The notes: generated by a model from the letters alone, not told the origin. A DNA stretch of 64,000 nucleotides from Candidatus Peribacteria bacterium (GCA_031261265.1 JAISKI010000046.1:1-64000); one strand, 5' to 3'; numbered from the stretch's first letter, positions 39,328-51,016 are shown. Translations and numbers: made by a program.

Positions 39328-39450
39328 TAGAAAAAGTAAAGTAAATCGTATGTATCATATAGAAGCGGAGCGGAGATACAAGAGAATTTTTTTGTGTAAA
39401 AATTGGAGATAGAAAAAAGATAGCCCGTAAGGTCAGGCTACCTTGTTAAT

Positions 39451-39633
39451 TTAGAACAAGAGGAAATTAAGAATCTCCCAAAAGAAGATTACGATGAGAA
39501 CCTCTATCAGCAGGCAGATTCCTATCATCCACGCGAAGAAAGGAATATCCTTTTTTGTTGGACGTAATTCTCCCCAATCTAGGTTAGCAAACCATGTTGC
39601 AAACCTCAAAAACGTTTCTTTCACTTTTCTCAT
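39451..39633 (-). CDS. secE: SecE-like preprotein translocase subunit
   Basis: 60 residues: an amphipathic N-terminal helix (FLRFATWFANLDWGELRPTK), then KKDIPFFAWMIGICLLIEVL in a single TM helix. The size, the ELxxxxWPTxxE-like GELRPTKKD motif and one C-terminal TM fit SecE, which clamps SecY. The usual nusG partner is absent, so the call is tentative; a generic single-pass protein is possible. It has its own promoter. Confidence 0.5.
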   Translation of the reverse strand: MRKVKETFLRFATWFANLDWGELRPTKKDIPFFAWMIGICLLIEVLIVIFFWEILNFLLF

Positions 39634-39652
39634 ATCTTTTTTATTTTTTGAT

Positions 39653-39680
39653 ATAATATCTAATCTTATTGTAAAGTCAA
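39653..39680 (-). promoter_or_regulatory. Promoter of the SecE-like gene
   Basis: Minus strand TTGACT, 16 bp, TATTAT. The -35 region shares the ACTTGACTTT block with the other promoters in this group. Confidence 0.6.
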
Positions 39681-39791
39681 GTCGACTTTCTGGGGGTTCT
39701 TTTCCTTGTAAAAGCGTCTGATTTTTTTATACTGCTTGCAGAGAAATCTTTTTTCTTCCCTCTTTTTTATCCTTTTCTTCTTTCCCTTCTC

Positions 39792-40898
39792 ATGAAAATT
39801 GGAATTGTTTGATTACCTAATGTTTGAAAATCTACACTTTTTAATGCATTGACGAAATCCTATTCTGCTCCAGCGGAAAATTTTCCTTTTTGTACGATCG
39901 ATCCCAACGTGGGAATCGTGGATGTAAAAGATGAAAGGGTTGATGCTTTGGCTGAGTTATCTCATTCTCAGAAAAAAGTGTATGCTGCGACGGAATTTGT
40001 GGATATTGCAGGATTGGTGAAAGGAGCCAGTAAAGGTGAAGGGTTGGGAAATAAATTTTTGGCAAATATCAGAGAGACTGATGTGATTGTGCAGGTTCTT
40101 AGACATTTTCAGGATGCAGATGTGGTACATGTGGAGGGAGCAATTGATCCTCTGAGAGATGTGGAAATTATTAATATGGAGCTGATTTTTGCTGATTTAG
40201 AGCATATTGAAAGGACGCTCCCTAGTCTACAAAAAAAAGCAAAAACCTGAAATGCAACTACTGACGATAAAAAATTAGTGGAAATCTTGGAACTCATCCA
40301 AAAAACCTTACTTGAAGGAAAATTGGCTCATACGATCAAAGATCAGTTTTCTGCTGATGATTTGAAACTTCTTAAATCTTATAATTTCCTCACGTTCAAA
40401 TCTTTTATTTATGCTTTGAATATTTCTCAGGATGATATTGCAAATGCTCAGTCTTTGAAAGAGGAGTTTTCTGCGAAATTGCAGGCTCCTGTGGCGGTAG
40501 TTTGTGTGAAAATTGAGCAAGAAATGATGGAGATGTCCACTCCTGAAAAATTGGATTTCCTAGCAGAAATGTATGCTATGGAACATGCAAATATTCCGAC
40601 TTTAGATAATCTTATTTCTTTGGCGTTCAAAACCCTTGGCCTAATGTATTATTTTACTACAGGAGAAAAGGAAACGAAAGCTTGGACGATCCCTATTGGT
40701 TCCACAGCTCCACAGGCTGCCTGAGCTATCCATTCAGATTTTGAAAAAGGATTCATTAAAGCTGAAGTGGTAAGTTATACTGAATTACTTTCCACGGGTT
40801 CTCGAGGGAAAGCGAGGGAAAAAGGTGTTTTACGTCTAGAAGGGAAAAATTATATTGTTCAGGATGGAGATGTGATGATTTTTAAATTTAATGTATAA
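39792..40898 (+). CDS. ychF: YchF/OLA1 family ATPase-GTPase
   Basis: 368 residues with four TGA codons. Codons 7 and 12 (39810 and 39825) encode both invariant Gly of the P-loop GLPNVGKS, decisive proof of the code. [19 protein letters not shown] is the G3 region. The coiled helical domain spans about 120-200. The C-terminal TGS domain has [19 protein letters not shown] and ends [10 protein letters not shown]. YchF binds ATP and associates with ribosomes. A TATACT box near 39729 gives a 50-60 nt pyrimidine-rich leader. The UvrB-like gene follows after 9 bp. Confidence 0.96.
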
Positions 40899-40907
40899 GT
40901 ATAATTC

Positions 40908-41708
40908 ATGCCAAACTATCAAAAAAAACTGTCCCAATATCTTCAACTGGATCAATCCTCTTTAGATTGTTTCGCTCGCAATGATGGGAAATCTCAGGAC
41001 GCATTTTTGCCACACCTCCTCAAAAAATTTGATGAACATATCGCTAAAAATGGGAAGATTTTGTTGATTACGTTGACGAAAAAATCCAGTGAAGAAGTGA
41101 CAAATTTTTTGGTTTCAAAGGGATATAAAGCTTTCTATTTGCATAGCGAAGTAGCTACGATGGATAGATGGGAAATTATTAAAAAGCTGAAAGCTGGAGT
41201 CATTGATATTATTGTTGGAGTAAATTTGCTTCGTGAGGGGATAGATCTGCCTGAAGTGACCTTAATCGCTGTACTCGATGCGGATAAAGAAGGATTTTTG
41301 CGTTCTACTACTTCTCTGATTCAGATTATTGGTCGTGCTGCTAGAAACCCTGCAAGTGAAGTGATCCTTTATGCTGATAATTTTACAGAAAGTATGCTCA
41401 AAGCTCTTTGGGAGACGTATCGTCGCCGTTCGATCCAGGAGAAACATAATACTAAACATGGTATTATTCCTACTGCTGCTACTTCTAATGTAAAAGATTT
41501 AGAGATTGTGAAAACTGATGAAGATTTGACTCAACAATTCTCTTCGCTTACGCGTGGGAAAGTCAAAAGACTCAAAAGGATGACCAAGGCTGAAAAAGCT
41601 TTGATTGCTAAAGATTTAAAAAGTCAGTTGGATCTTGCTATTAAAGAACGAAGATTTGAAGATGCTGCGGTGGTCCGTGATCAATTAAAAGAATTGGAGG
41701 GGGATTAG
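40908..41708 (+). CDS. UvrB C-terminal half only (truncated)
   Basis: 266 residues. After about 35 unrelated residues it carries the UvrB second helicase lobe: ILLITLTKKSSEEVT, IIVGVNLLREGIDLPEVTL, LDADKEGFLRSTTSLIQIIG and GRAARN. The C-terminal UVR motif is LAIKERRFEDAAVVRDQL. The N-terminal lobe with Walker A and the beta-hairpin (about 400 residues) is missing, and YchF sits directly upstream, so no lost exon is nearby. UvrB is the central damage-verification helicase of nucleotide excision repair; this form cannot hydrolyse ATP alone. The gene appears intact as an open frame. No TGA codons. Confidence 0.8.
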   Translation: MPNYQKKLSQYLQLDQSSLDCFARNDGKSQDAFLPHLLKKFDEHIAKNGKILLITLTKKSSEEVTNFLVSKGYKAFYLHSEVATMDRWEIIKKLKAGVIDIIVGVNLLREGIDLPEVTLIAVLDADKEGFLRSTTSLIQIIGRAARNPASEVILYADNFTESMLKALWETYRRRSIQEKHNTKHGIIPTAATSNVKDLEIVKTDEDLTQQFSSLTRGKVKRLKRMTKAEKALIAKDLKSQLDLAIKERRFEDAAVVRDQLKELEGD

Positions 41709-41746
41709 GATAGTAAAAAGTCCTCTAAAAAAATAAAAAAATTGAC

Positions 41747-41774
41747 TTGCATTCAGCTTTCAAATCTGTATGAT
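41747..41774 (+). promoter_or_regulatory. Promoter of rplC-rplD
   Basis: TTGCAT (41747-41752), 16 bp, TATGAT (41769-41774). A 60-nt leader with a CCTCTTTCTGTAGAGG hairpin follows before ATG 41836. Confidence 0.6.
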
Positions 41775-41835
41775 ACCAGCACCGCCTCTTTCTGTAGAGG
41801 ATCAATTACGTGTTTTAATTAGCCCTAATATAGCA

Positions 41836-42441
41836 ATGTATACGAAAGGATGATTGGTAGTTTCCAAAAAGGAAATGACGAGAATACGACAGGACGGGAA
41901 AATGGTTCCTGTGACGCTCGTGGAAATTTTACCACAAAAAGTTTTGAGATATAAAACCACGGACAAAGACGGATATCAAGCCGTAGTTATCGGAGTCAAT
42001 GAAACGGAAACTAAGAAAGAAAAAGGACAAAAACTGGCTTACGATACGGTCGTAGAATTCAAGGTTGACGAGAATTTTCAGACTTCCCACGAAGCTGGTT
42101 CAGATTTGGATCTTTCCTTTTTGGAAGGAATCGAAACCGTTTCTGTAAAAGGAGTATCCAAAGGAAAAGGATATCAAGGAGTGATGAAAAGATTTCATCT
42201 GCAAGGAGGACCAAAAACACACGGTTCTAAATTCCACAGACATGTCGGTTCAATGGGAAACAGAAAACCCAGAAGAACAATGAAAAATCATCCACATGCG
42301 GGACATATGGGAGATGAACTCATTACTTTGAAAAAAATCAGTATTCTGGATCGTTTAAATAAGGAAAATGAACAACTTCTCGTAGTAAAAGGATCACTTC
42401 CTGGTGCCAGAAATTCTCAGCTCAAATTCATTATTGAATAA
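41836..42441 (+). CDS. rplC: Ribosomal protein L3
   Basis: 201 residues. MYTKGGLVVSKKEMTRIRQD contains a TGA-coded Gly in the L3 N-terminus (GLIGKKxGMTxIF in other bacteria). VKGVSKGKGYQGVMKRF, GSKFHRHVGSMGN and PHAGHMGDE are L3 signatures near the peptidyl transferase centre. It begins a two-gene unit with rplD, separated by 28 bp. The start at ATG 41836 recovers the N-terminus that the standard code would miss. Confidence 0.95.
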
Positions 42442-42469
42442 TTTTAATTACCTTAACTACCCGCGTAAA

Positions 42470-43096
42470 ATGACTTATACTGTTGATGTCTATGATACAA
42501 AAGGAAAAGCAGTGTCCAAGGTGGAACTCAACACCGAACTTTTCTCTGACGAAAAAGTAAATAAAACACTCATCCAAGAGTTCTATTTGCTCCAGATGGC
42601 AAACGCTCGTACTCCTATTGCTTCTACTAAAACCAGAGGTGAAGTAGCTGGTTCTGGACGTAAACTCTACAAACAGAAAGGTACAGGAAGCGGTCGTGTG
42701 GGAGATAAAAATTCACCACTGCGTAGACATGGAGGAATCGCTTTCGGACCTAGAGGAGTAGAAAATTATTCCAAAACTATGACTAAAAAAGCCAGAAGAC
42801 TGGCTCTCAATGGGATCATTACCTTGAAAGCTCAGGAGAATGCTTTGGCTGGACTCGCTTTAACTTCTCTGGAACCAAAAACCAAGGAAGCAATAGCAAT
42901 CTTATCTGCCTTAGATCTCTCTGGAAAGAAAACTCTCCTCGTGATGAAAGAAAAAAATGAAGGAATTGAAAAATCTTTCAGAAATATCCAGAAAGTAAAA
43001 TACCTTCTCCTTGACTACCTCAATCCAAAAGATTTGCTTAATGCAGAAAAAGTAGTTTTCTTGGAAGATGCATTGAATGCTTTAAACGTTGCATAA
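42470..43096 (+). CDS. rplD: Ribosomal protein L4
   Basis: 208 residues. TKTRGEVAGSGRKLYKQKGT, GSGRVGDKNSPLRRHGG and FGPRGVENYSKTMTKKARRL form the exit-tunnel loop of L4; LLVMKEKNEGIEKSFRNI is the C-terminal core. It is followed at once by a terminator, so rplW, rplB and the rest of the S10 operon are not attached. ATG 42470 matches the family start. No TGA codons. Confidence 0.95.
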   Translation: MTYTVDVYDTKGKAVSKVELNTELFSDEKVNKTLIQEFYLLQMANARTPIASTKTRGEVAGSGRKLYKQKGTGSGRVGDKNSPLRRHGGIAFGPRGVENYSKTMTKKARRLALNGIITLKAQENALAGLALTSLEPKTKEAIAILSALDLSGKKTLLVMKEKNEGIEKSFRNIQKVKYLLLDYLNPKDLLNAEKVVFLEDALNALNVA

Positions 43097-43113
43097 TAAG
43101 CCCTTACATAGGC

Positions 43114-43144
43114 AAAAAGCTCACTCCATGGAGTTGAGCTTTTT
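43114..43144 (+). terminator. Rho-independent terminator after rplD
   Basis: AAAAGCTCA..TGAGCTTTT with a CTCCATGGAG inner stem. Confidence 0.8.
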
Positions 43145-43150
43145 AAGTTC

Positions 43151-43178
43151 CGACTAGACATTATTCGACTAGACATTA
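43151..43178 (+). repeat. Tandem 13-bp repeat upstream of the pilin operon
   Basis: CGACTAGACATTA occurs at 43151-43163 and 43166-43178, a 15-bp period, about 60-85 bp before the first pilin start. It is a candidate binding site for a regulator. Confidence 0.45.
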
Positions 43179-43235
43179 CGAGATACTTTCGTATATATAC
43201 AAATATATTTATCCTCGTCTTCATCATCCCCACCC

Positions 43236-43880
43236 ATGCGTAAAGCCTTTACCCTCGTAGAAACCCTTATAGTCATCATCGTCTTTGGTACGGGGATTTT
43301 AGCCGTGCTTTATGGGATGTCTCAAACTCTCAGTAATCAAGACAGAGCTAAAACACAGATTACTTCATCTTTTTTAGCCAGAGAGGGGATCGAACTTATG
43401 TATAATCTTCGTGATAGCAATTACCGCAGGAAACTCCCACGAAACTGTATCTTTCAGAAAAATAATGGCACAACAACCATTACCCTAGACGGGAATGGGA
43501 AAGAGAAAAATAACCCTTTTTGCCTAAGCTATTTTACAGGGGATACCGTGCTAAAAATCACTATGGGAACAGACGGGAATTACCTCTCCATCCAAACAGG
43601 AGAACTAAGCGAAGACTTTGAGACAAACTGGGAAAATTTTCAGCTTTTTTATGCTACGGGGACAGAAAATCCTGCCTTTTCTTACCGCTACACAGAATAC
43701 AACGGACAACCACTTCGATATGCTAGATACCTCCTTGTAAAAAGCATTAATGAAAATGAATCACCACTCCCAGCAAACAAACTCTTGAAAATCGAATCTC
43801 ACGTGCTGTTCAAAAAAGGAGCACTAACAGGAGATACCGTAATGGAAAGTTTTATCGGTAATTATGAGATAGGATGATAA
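43236..43880 (+). CDS. Type IV pilin-like protein 1
   Basis: 214 residues. The prepilin leader MRKAFTLVETLIVIIVFGTG has the conserved FTLVE motif with Glu5 after cleavage. The rest is beta-rich (about 60-210). A TGA Gly precedes the TAA stop at 43880, and the next gene starts inside this one (ATG 43874), a translational coupling. With the next two genes it forms a minor-pseudopilin operon like FimU/PilV-PilW-PilX. The leader is pyrimidine-rich. Confidence 0.8.
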
Positions 43881-44563
43881 AAAAAGCGTTTACTCTCGTA
43901 GAAACGATGATCGTATTGGTAATTATTGGGATATTAGCTGTGGTATTGACACAGTCATATTTGACGATCAGCAAAATCGCCTTTACGATAGAACAAGAAA
44001 AAACTCTGAGCGAAGAAGCTCTGATGCTCACCCAAATGATCCAGTCCATCACCGAAGACGCTACCATCGATTATGACAAGTATAAGGGAACCCTAGCAAA
44101 CACTAACGGATTCGTAGAAAAACTTTATCTTACAGGGGAATTACGATCAGGAACCAGTATTTTTCGAACGGGAAACTGTTTAGCACTGGAAGGAGGATTT
44201 GGAGAAGAAGGCTCTTATGGCGATCCCGCTGAAATTATCTGGAATAATTCATGATGTCAGCTTATCCTCTCTAGAGCTAACGAAGAGACCCCGCTCATCG
44301 CAAGCAACGGAGATACTTTCAAAAGGGTTATCCCATCTAAAACGCTCTTTAGGATCATCCCCTTTGATAGCGAAGCCAATTACTTCTCCAAAGATTTAGA
44401 TGAGAAAGATACTCGTGTAAATGATATTGCAAAACCTGGATTTCGAATGTTCATTCATCTCTATTCTCCCTTTTATCAGCCCATCGGACAAAATCAGATA
44501 GATCAGCCTTTACAACTCTTTTTTAATCTCAATGCACCACTCCCAAATTCCCTTACGTTATAA
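43874..44563 (+). CDS. Type IV pilin-like protein 2 (PilW-like)
   Basis: 229 residues with one TGA (44252-44254). It starts MIKKAFTLVETMIVLVIIGI, a class III prepilin signal. The downstream domain is alpha/beta (RVIPSKTLFRIIPFDSEANY, FRMFIHLYSPFYQPIGQ). It overlaps 7 bp with the previous gene and 32 bp with the next (44532), consistent with tight coupling. Role: minor pilin priming type IV pilus or competence pilus assembly, inferred. Confidence 0.75.
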
Positions 44564-45371
44564 GGGGAATATCTCACTCTTGGTAATCTTTATCCTACTA
44601 GGATCAGCATTGATCGCACTTTTAGCGATGAGCCAAATAAAAAATCTGATGAGATACGGAGCAACTACTTCCAATTACTTTAAAGCCTACTATCTCGCCA
44701 AAGCTGGACTCGAACTAGCCATCACAGAAACCGCTATCCGTGACGCAGGATTCCAAATAGAGGTCAATTCATGAAGTGCAATCGTCAGCGGGAATATCTT
44801 TTTAGACCGAAAAGGGTTTGATCCATATTTTGAAGTAAGATCCACTGTTATGACCAAAAAATATTGTAAAGAATTACAACCAAATGAAAGTATAGTTATT
44901 CCTTTATTTTTGGATAACAAAAATGCGTTATCACATAAAGATGCCCTCACATCCCCAGGAAAAGGGATTACTCCATTCACAGAAGGAGAGGTAAAAAAAA
45001 TAACAGCCACATTAACTCCCACAAACGACGCCTTTTTTGGAATTTTTGCGTATTCTGGAGAAGAGATGATCGGGATGATCAGTAAAATAGGAAATAATTT
45101 CAATAGTCTACCAACAATCGATGAACGAACAGGGAGTATTTTTCCAACACCAACTCAAAATTATAGAAGATATTTAACCATCCTAAATCATCATAAGAAC
45201 ACTCCCATCATGGGTTGTATCGAGTCATCATCACAACCTTTTGCTCTCGATACCACCACTATCGAGGTTTGGGCTCATTATGGAAATACAGAAGTCGGAC
45301 TCAATTCGACCTTTTCTGAACCTTTCCCAGACTTATTACAAGGACTCAGTGAGGTGAATTGAGTAGGATAA
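44532..45371 (+). CDS. Pilus assembly protein PilX-like
   Basis: 279 residues with TGA codons at 44772 and 45360. An N-terminal charged start and TM helix (GNISLLVIFILLGSALIALL) is followed by YYLAKAGLELAITET, typical of PilX/PulK-type minor pilins. It overlaps the PilW-like gene by 32 bp. It ends TAA and converges on the aldo/keto reductase gene 13 bp away. Confidence 0.72.
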
Positions 45372-45384
45372 AATTCAGCTTTTT

Positions 45385-46170
45385 CTAATCCCATATCGGA
45401 GCCACAGGTGGATTGACATAACGATGATGTTTCGGCAAAGAAGCTATCACTGCCAAATCCTCCTCATCCAATAGCAACCCTTGAGAGGCAAAATTTTCCG
45501 CCAATCTCTCCTCACTACTCGCCTTGGGAATCACAATACTCCCCTGCTGTAAAAGCCATGCAATACATATTTGAGCCACAGAAACCGAATGCTTCTCAGC
45601 GATAGGAAACAGCCTCTTGTCTTTCAAAAGATGCCCATGACCAAGCGGAGAATACGCGGTAATCAAAATCCCATTCGCCTCAGCAAATGCTTTCACTTTC
45701 TCCTGACCAAGCTCCAAATGATATTCAATCTGATTAGTAAAAATCTTTCCTCCCGTATATTGCACCGCATGTTCCATATCAGCTACCCTAAAATTAGATA
45801 CCCCAAAATGGTTGATTTTCCCTGCATTCTGAAGCTGTATCATTGCATCAAAACATTTTTCATGCTCTGCAAGATTCGTTGGTCGGTGAAGCAAAAGGAG
45901 ATCCACATACTCCGTCTGCAATTTTTCTAAACTCTCTTCAAAAGACTCTGCAAGCCTACCGTAATTATCAATCCAAATCTTCGTAGTAAGCCAAAATGCT
46001 TCTCTTTTCTTTCAACTAGCTTTCCAAGCCTTCCCCACTTCTGCTTCATTACCATAAATTTGTGCCGTATCAATATGAGCATATCAGAGAGAAAAAGCTG
46101 ATTGAATTACCTGAATACACTCCTCCCCCGTAAGATCTAGAGTCCCCAGTCAAAGTCTTGGAATTTCCAT
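45385..46170 (-). CDS. Aldo/keto reductase
   Basis: 261 residues with several TGA codons. The N-terminus IPRLGLGTLDLTGEECIQ, then HIDTAQIYGNEAEVGKAW (Asp and Tyr of the catalytic tetrad), YVDLLLLHRP, HFGVSNFRV and IEYHLELGQ are AKR signatures; the C-terminal VIPKASS is the NADPH site. A cytosolic NADPH-dependent reductase of carbonyls, substrate unknown. The standard code would lose the N-terminal third. An ATATATATA tract lies just upstream of the start. Confidence 0.9.
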
Positions 46171-46239
46171 AGGATACTATATATATATGGATAAAAATTA
46201 TTAACATTTTCAACCCACACCGTAAAAAACATAAATTGC

Positions 46240-46290
46240 GGTTCCCCCTGAGAAAGGGGAGGGAGGAGCAAAGCGACGGAAGGGGGTTTT
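46240..46290. repeat. Intergenic palindromic element of the CCCCCT family
   Basis: TTCCCCCTGAGAAAGGGGA core followed by GGGAGGAGCAAAGCGACGG and AGGGGGTT. Same family as the copies inside the SbcC-like gene, here in an intergenic position. Confidence 0.7.
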
Positions 46291-46312
46291 CTGCACAAAG
46301 AGAAAACAATAA

Positions 46313-47389
46313 CTACAAACTATCAATCGTAAACAAATGAATCAACAACTGATTATAAAACGCCTTCTGACTAGCACTCAGCTTTCCACTATTGATGCTT
46401 TTACGGAAAGAAGCGATGAAAAGCGTTTTATAGGCCTTTGCATTAGTAGCATATTTTTTCAAAATCTTATCCAAAATTTGAGACTGAAGCTCTACCCTTT
46501 GCAAATCTTTGGTGGTCAACTGATACTCAGGCTGATAAGGAGAAACATTTTCAGGAAGTGTTCAACCAAGGTTGAGGTAAGCTTCTTTGTCCACTACCAC
46601 AAAAGCATCGGTAATAATCCTCCTGCTCCCTCTATCCAAAACATTTCCATCATACACCATTCCTAAGCTCGCTCCAGCATCGAGAAATAAAGCATTATAG
46701 CAACCAAACTGAGCTTTGAGATAAGGTGCCATATCCCACACACTGGAAGATCCCACTACTCCCATATATACCGTTTTTCCATCTTCAGTAGAACAAATAA
46801 AATTTCTATTCCCTTTTCCCGTCAATTTACTATCAATATATTCCTTTGAACTCGCCGTCACATCGTTTCCTTCGATGAGCAATACAGGGAAATTGGAGAT
46901 TCCAAAATACAAATCATTAATTCTATCTGCATTAATATTGCTAGTGAGACCAATATCCCAGGTACTGATTTTATTTTGCACAAAAAGCGGGGTTCCATTT
47001 TTCTCAAACCCAAAGATTCCACGAATACTGGTATCTGGTCGATAAGTACTATTACTTGCTCCATCTCCTTTAAATACCCTTTCATAAATCGAATACGTAG
47101 TGGCACAATTGGAATAATCCTTGGGACAGAAAAAAGCAGCATTGATTGCACTGGTTCCTCATACTTTTTTAGTCAAATCCTCTAAGGTTTCTCCACCTTC
47201 TTTCGCTACAGAAGCCACCACAAAATGCTCTCCATCTAGCACTACCTTAATCACTCTAATAGGCTTTCCACCACGCTCTTCGATCAAGACCTCTTGATAA
47301 GCAGTAGTAAAATTACCATACACCAAACCCACTACCAAAAGAAAAGAAAAAAGAAAAAGCTGAAAAGAACGACGAGAAGATAATTTCAT
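46313..47389 (-). CDS. Secreted phosphodiester glycosidase (NAGPA-like)
   Basis: 358 residues. An N-terminal signal/anchor (FQLFLFSFLLVVGLVYGNFT), then the PF09992 pattern: GEHFVVASVAKEGGETL, INAAFFCPKD, GIFGFEKNGTPLFVQN and DAGASLGMVYDG near the C-terminus. Members remove GlcNAc from phosphodiester-linked sugars, often on envelope polymers. A Lys-rich tail follows (about 285-358). TGA codons lie after LTKKV and after YLNLG. The start is ATG 47389 with a pyrimidine-rich leader. Confidence 0.75.
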
Positions 47390-47528
47390 GAGCACAATAA
47401 TAAAAAGGTAAAAGCATAAAGGAAGTATGGGGTTTCAGCTAATAAAATCAAGACGTTTTTCGCTTGCAATCTCCGAGCAATCTCGTAGAAAAGAAGGTGA
47501 TGGAATGTCTTTTACTTCCCCCTTTTAG

Positions 47529-48923
<1,395 letters not shown>

Positions 48924-48936
48924 TCTCCCTCTGTGA

Positions 48937-49914
48937 CTATATTTTTTGTCCTTTTATAATATTGATAATATTTTCGCGATATTCTAGGTAAAGTTCGTTT
49001 GTAGGGTCTAATTCTAGAAGGTTATTCATATCATCTAGAGCATTTTTAAAATCTTCTAGTCAAAGATGGGCAGAAAATAATCCTATGTAGGAGTCTTTTT
49101 TTTCTGTTCTTCCTGATGCTAATGTTATGGCTTTGGTATAATCTTTGATGGCATATTCATAATTTTCTAGTAGTTCATAAGCCCTTCCACGCCAATGATA
49201 AGATACATACGGATCTGTCCCTGAATTTAGGGTAATTGATTTACTAAAATCTTGAATAGCTTTATTGAGTAAGGTTGCATCATTATCCTCTTCTCCTTTT
49301 ATTAGGTAGGATATCCCACGCATTTCATATTCAATAGAATCGTTGGCATCTAATTTCGTTATTGCTGAGATGTTGCGAATATATGCTTCATGTTCTCATA
49401 ACTCCTCGTACAAAACTCAGCGTAGCATATATAACATAATCTTGGGGGTATACTCGATGGCATGATTAATATCGTATAAAGCCTTTTCATTTTCTTCTAA
49501 TGAATAATATAGTAATCATCTTGCTGTATATCCTGTACTAGTTGGATTTAAAGAGATTGCTTTGCTAAAATCTTGAATAGCGTTCTCGTATTCCCTTTGT
49601 TTATGATAAAAAAATCAACGATCTAAGTATGCATTGTACAATTTATCTCCTGTAGCATTTGCTATTAAAGAGGTATAGTCTTGTAAAGCTTTTTCTTCAT
49701 TTTCCTGTTCCATTTGTTCAAGGGGAATACTTTGTTTAATTTTTTCTTCAATCTCTATTTGCTCAATATTGGTTTTTAGCTCTATTGCTCAGGGATTATT
49801 CTCTATTTGTGGGATATTGGATTGTGGGGTATTTGCTTTTTTGTACTTGTAAAAGGATATCCCTCCTATTATGAGAACTATGCATATGGATGTGATGATA
49901 ATATTCTTTTTCAT
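48937..49914 (-). CDS. Membrane-anchored TPR protein
   Basis: 325 residues. An N-terminal TM helix (KKNIIITSICIVLIIGGISF) is followed by about five TPR-like repeats: YENAIQDFSKAISLNP, YSLEENEKALYDINHAI, LLNKAIQDFSKSITLN, YEYAIKDYTKAITLA and FKNALDDMNNLLELDP. Six TGA codons sit at the RG/LG turns of the repeats, about half of all Gly. It is probably a scaffold facing the outside. It shares a 154-bp divergent intergenic region with ftsX. TAG stop. Confidence 0.8.
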
Positions 49915-49942
49915 TTTTGTTTGTAGTACTAACTAAAAAACT

Positions 49943-49960
49943 TATACTATTAGTAGTATA
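49943..49960. promoter_or_regulatory. TATACTA inverted repeat between divergent genes
   Basis: TATACTA-TTAG-TAGTATA, an 18-bp perfect inverted repeat which offers -10-like boxes on both strands; candidate operator. Confidence 0.4.
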
Positions 49961-50007
49961 GTGAAAAGTGGGAAAATTGCAAAAAATCTATAACCTTTAT
50001 CTCCCCC

Positions 50008-50035
50008 TTGAAAAACCTGTCAGCTTTTTTATACT
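50008..50035 (+). promoter_or_regulatory. Promoter of ftsX
   Basis: TTGAAA (50008-50013), 16 bp, TATACT (50030-50035). A 33-nt pyrimidine-rich leader follows. Confidence 0.6.
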
Positions 50036-50068
50036 CGTTGTGTTCTCTTTACTTTCTATTTCCCTCTT

Positions 50069-51016
50069 ATGGCTACATCTGCTAGTACTTCCAAGCTTTT
50101 TCGAGATGATGTGAAGGCGATTTTTCGTTCCTACAAAGGGCAAATGATTTGGATCGCAATCCTAAGTGGATTTCTGATTTTTCTGCTCAATATTTTAATT
50201 GGAGTCTCCTTTTATGGAAATGCTTTCAATGACTCTCTCAGAGACAAACTGGGAATGTATTTCTACATTAAAGACTCTCCTGAACAAGAAACGCAGATTT
50301 ATAAACAGGTCATGAATCTGAAAGAAAAACTTCAGGCAGAGGGACTGAAAGTGGATTTCTCGACCAAGGAAGATGCTCTCGCCTTTCTTCAGAAAAGGTT
50401 GCCAGATTTGACAGGAAGTTTTGAAAGATTCTGAATGAAAAATCCTTTGCCTGCGACCCTTTACGTCACGTTTCATGATCAGTCTCAGTATGAAGTATTG
50501 CAGAGAGTTATGAACGAAAATAAAGAGATTATTCTCAATGTACAGGATCTTTCTCAGGTAAGAAATTTAGAACAACAGGAAAATAGGGTCGTGAATATCA
50601 TCAAACTTTCCAATTTTGTGCAGATCTTATGTTGGACGCTCGTGGTGGTACTTGCCGCGGTGATTCTGTCTTTTGCAGTCTTTTTTCTCAGAGGGATCTT
50701 CACCACCTTTCACAATGATATTCAAGTGAAGAAATTGCTCGGTGCTAAAAAAGAGCAGATTATTCAGCCTTTTCTGGCGAGTATTTTTTATGCGGTAATA
50801 GGGGGATTTATTATTTCTCTGGTATTAGTGATCTCGAGTTTGTATGTCTTTGATTATTATATGTTGCAAGTGTTTAGTTTTGCGTTGATGCCTGCTTTGC
50901 TTTCTCAATGGTCCACCGTGATCGTGGTGATCCTTGGGGAGGTAGCAATTATTATGATTCCTCTCTGGGCTATTTCTTATCGTTTCATTATCACCTTGCA
51001 TAAAAAGCTGAAGTAG
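50069..51016 (+). CDS. ftsX: Cell division protein FtsX
   Basis: 315 residues with a TGA Gly at 50432. The N-terminal TM helix (IWIAILSGFLIFLLNILIGV), an extracellular domain with YFYIKDSPEQETQIY and LYVTFHDQSQYEVLQ, and three C-terminal TM helices with KKLLGAKKEQIIQPFL match FtsX. With FtsE ATPase it activates peptidoglycan hydrolases at division. No ftsE adjoins here. Length is typical (about 300). Confidence 0.88.
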
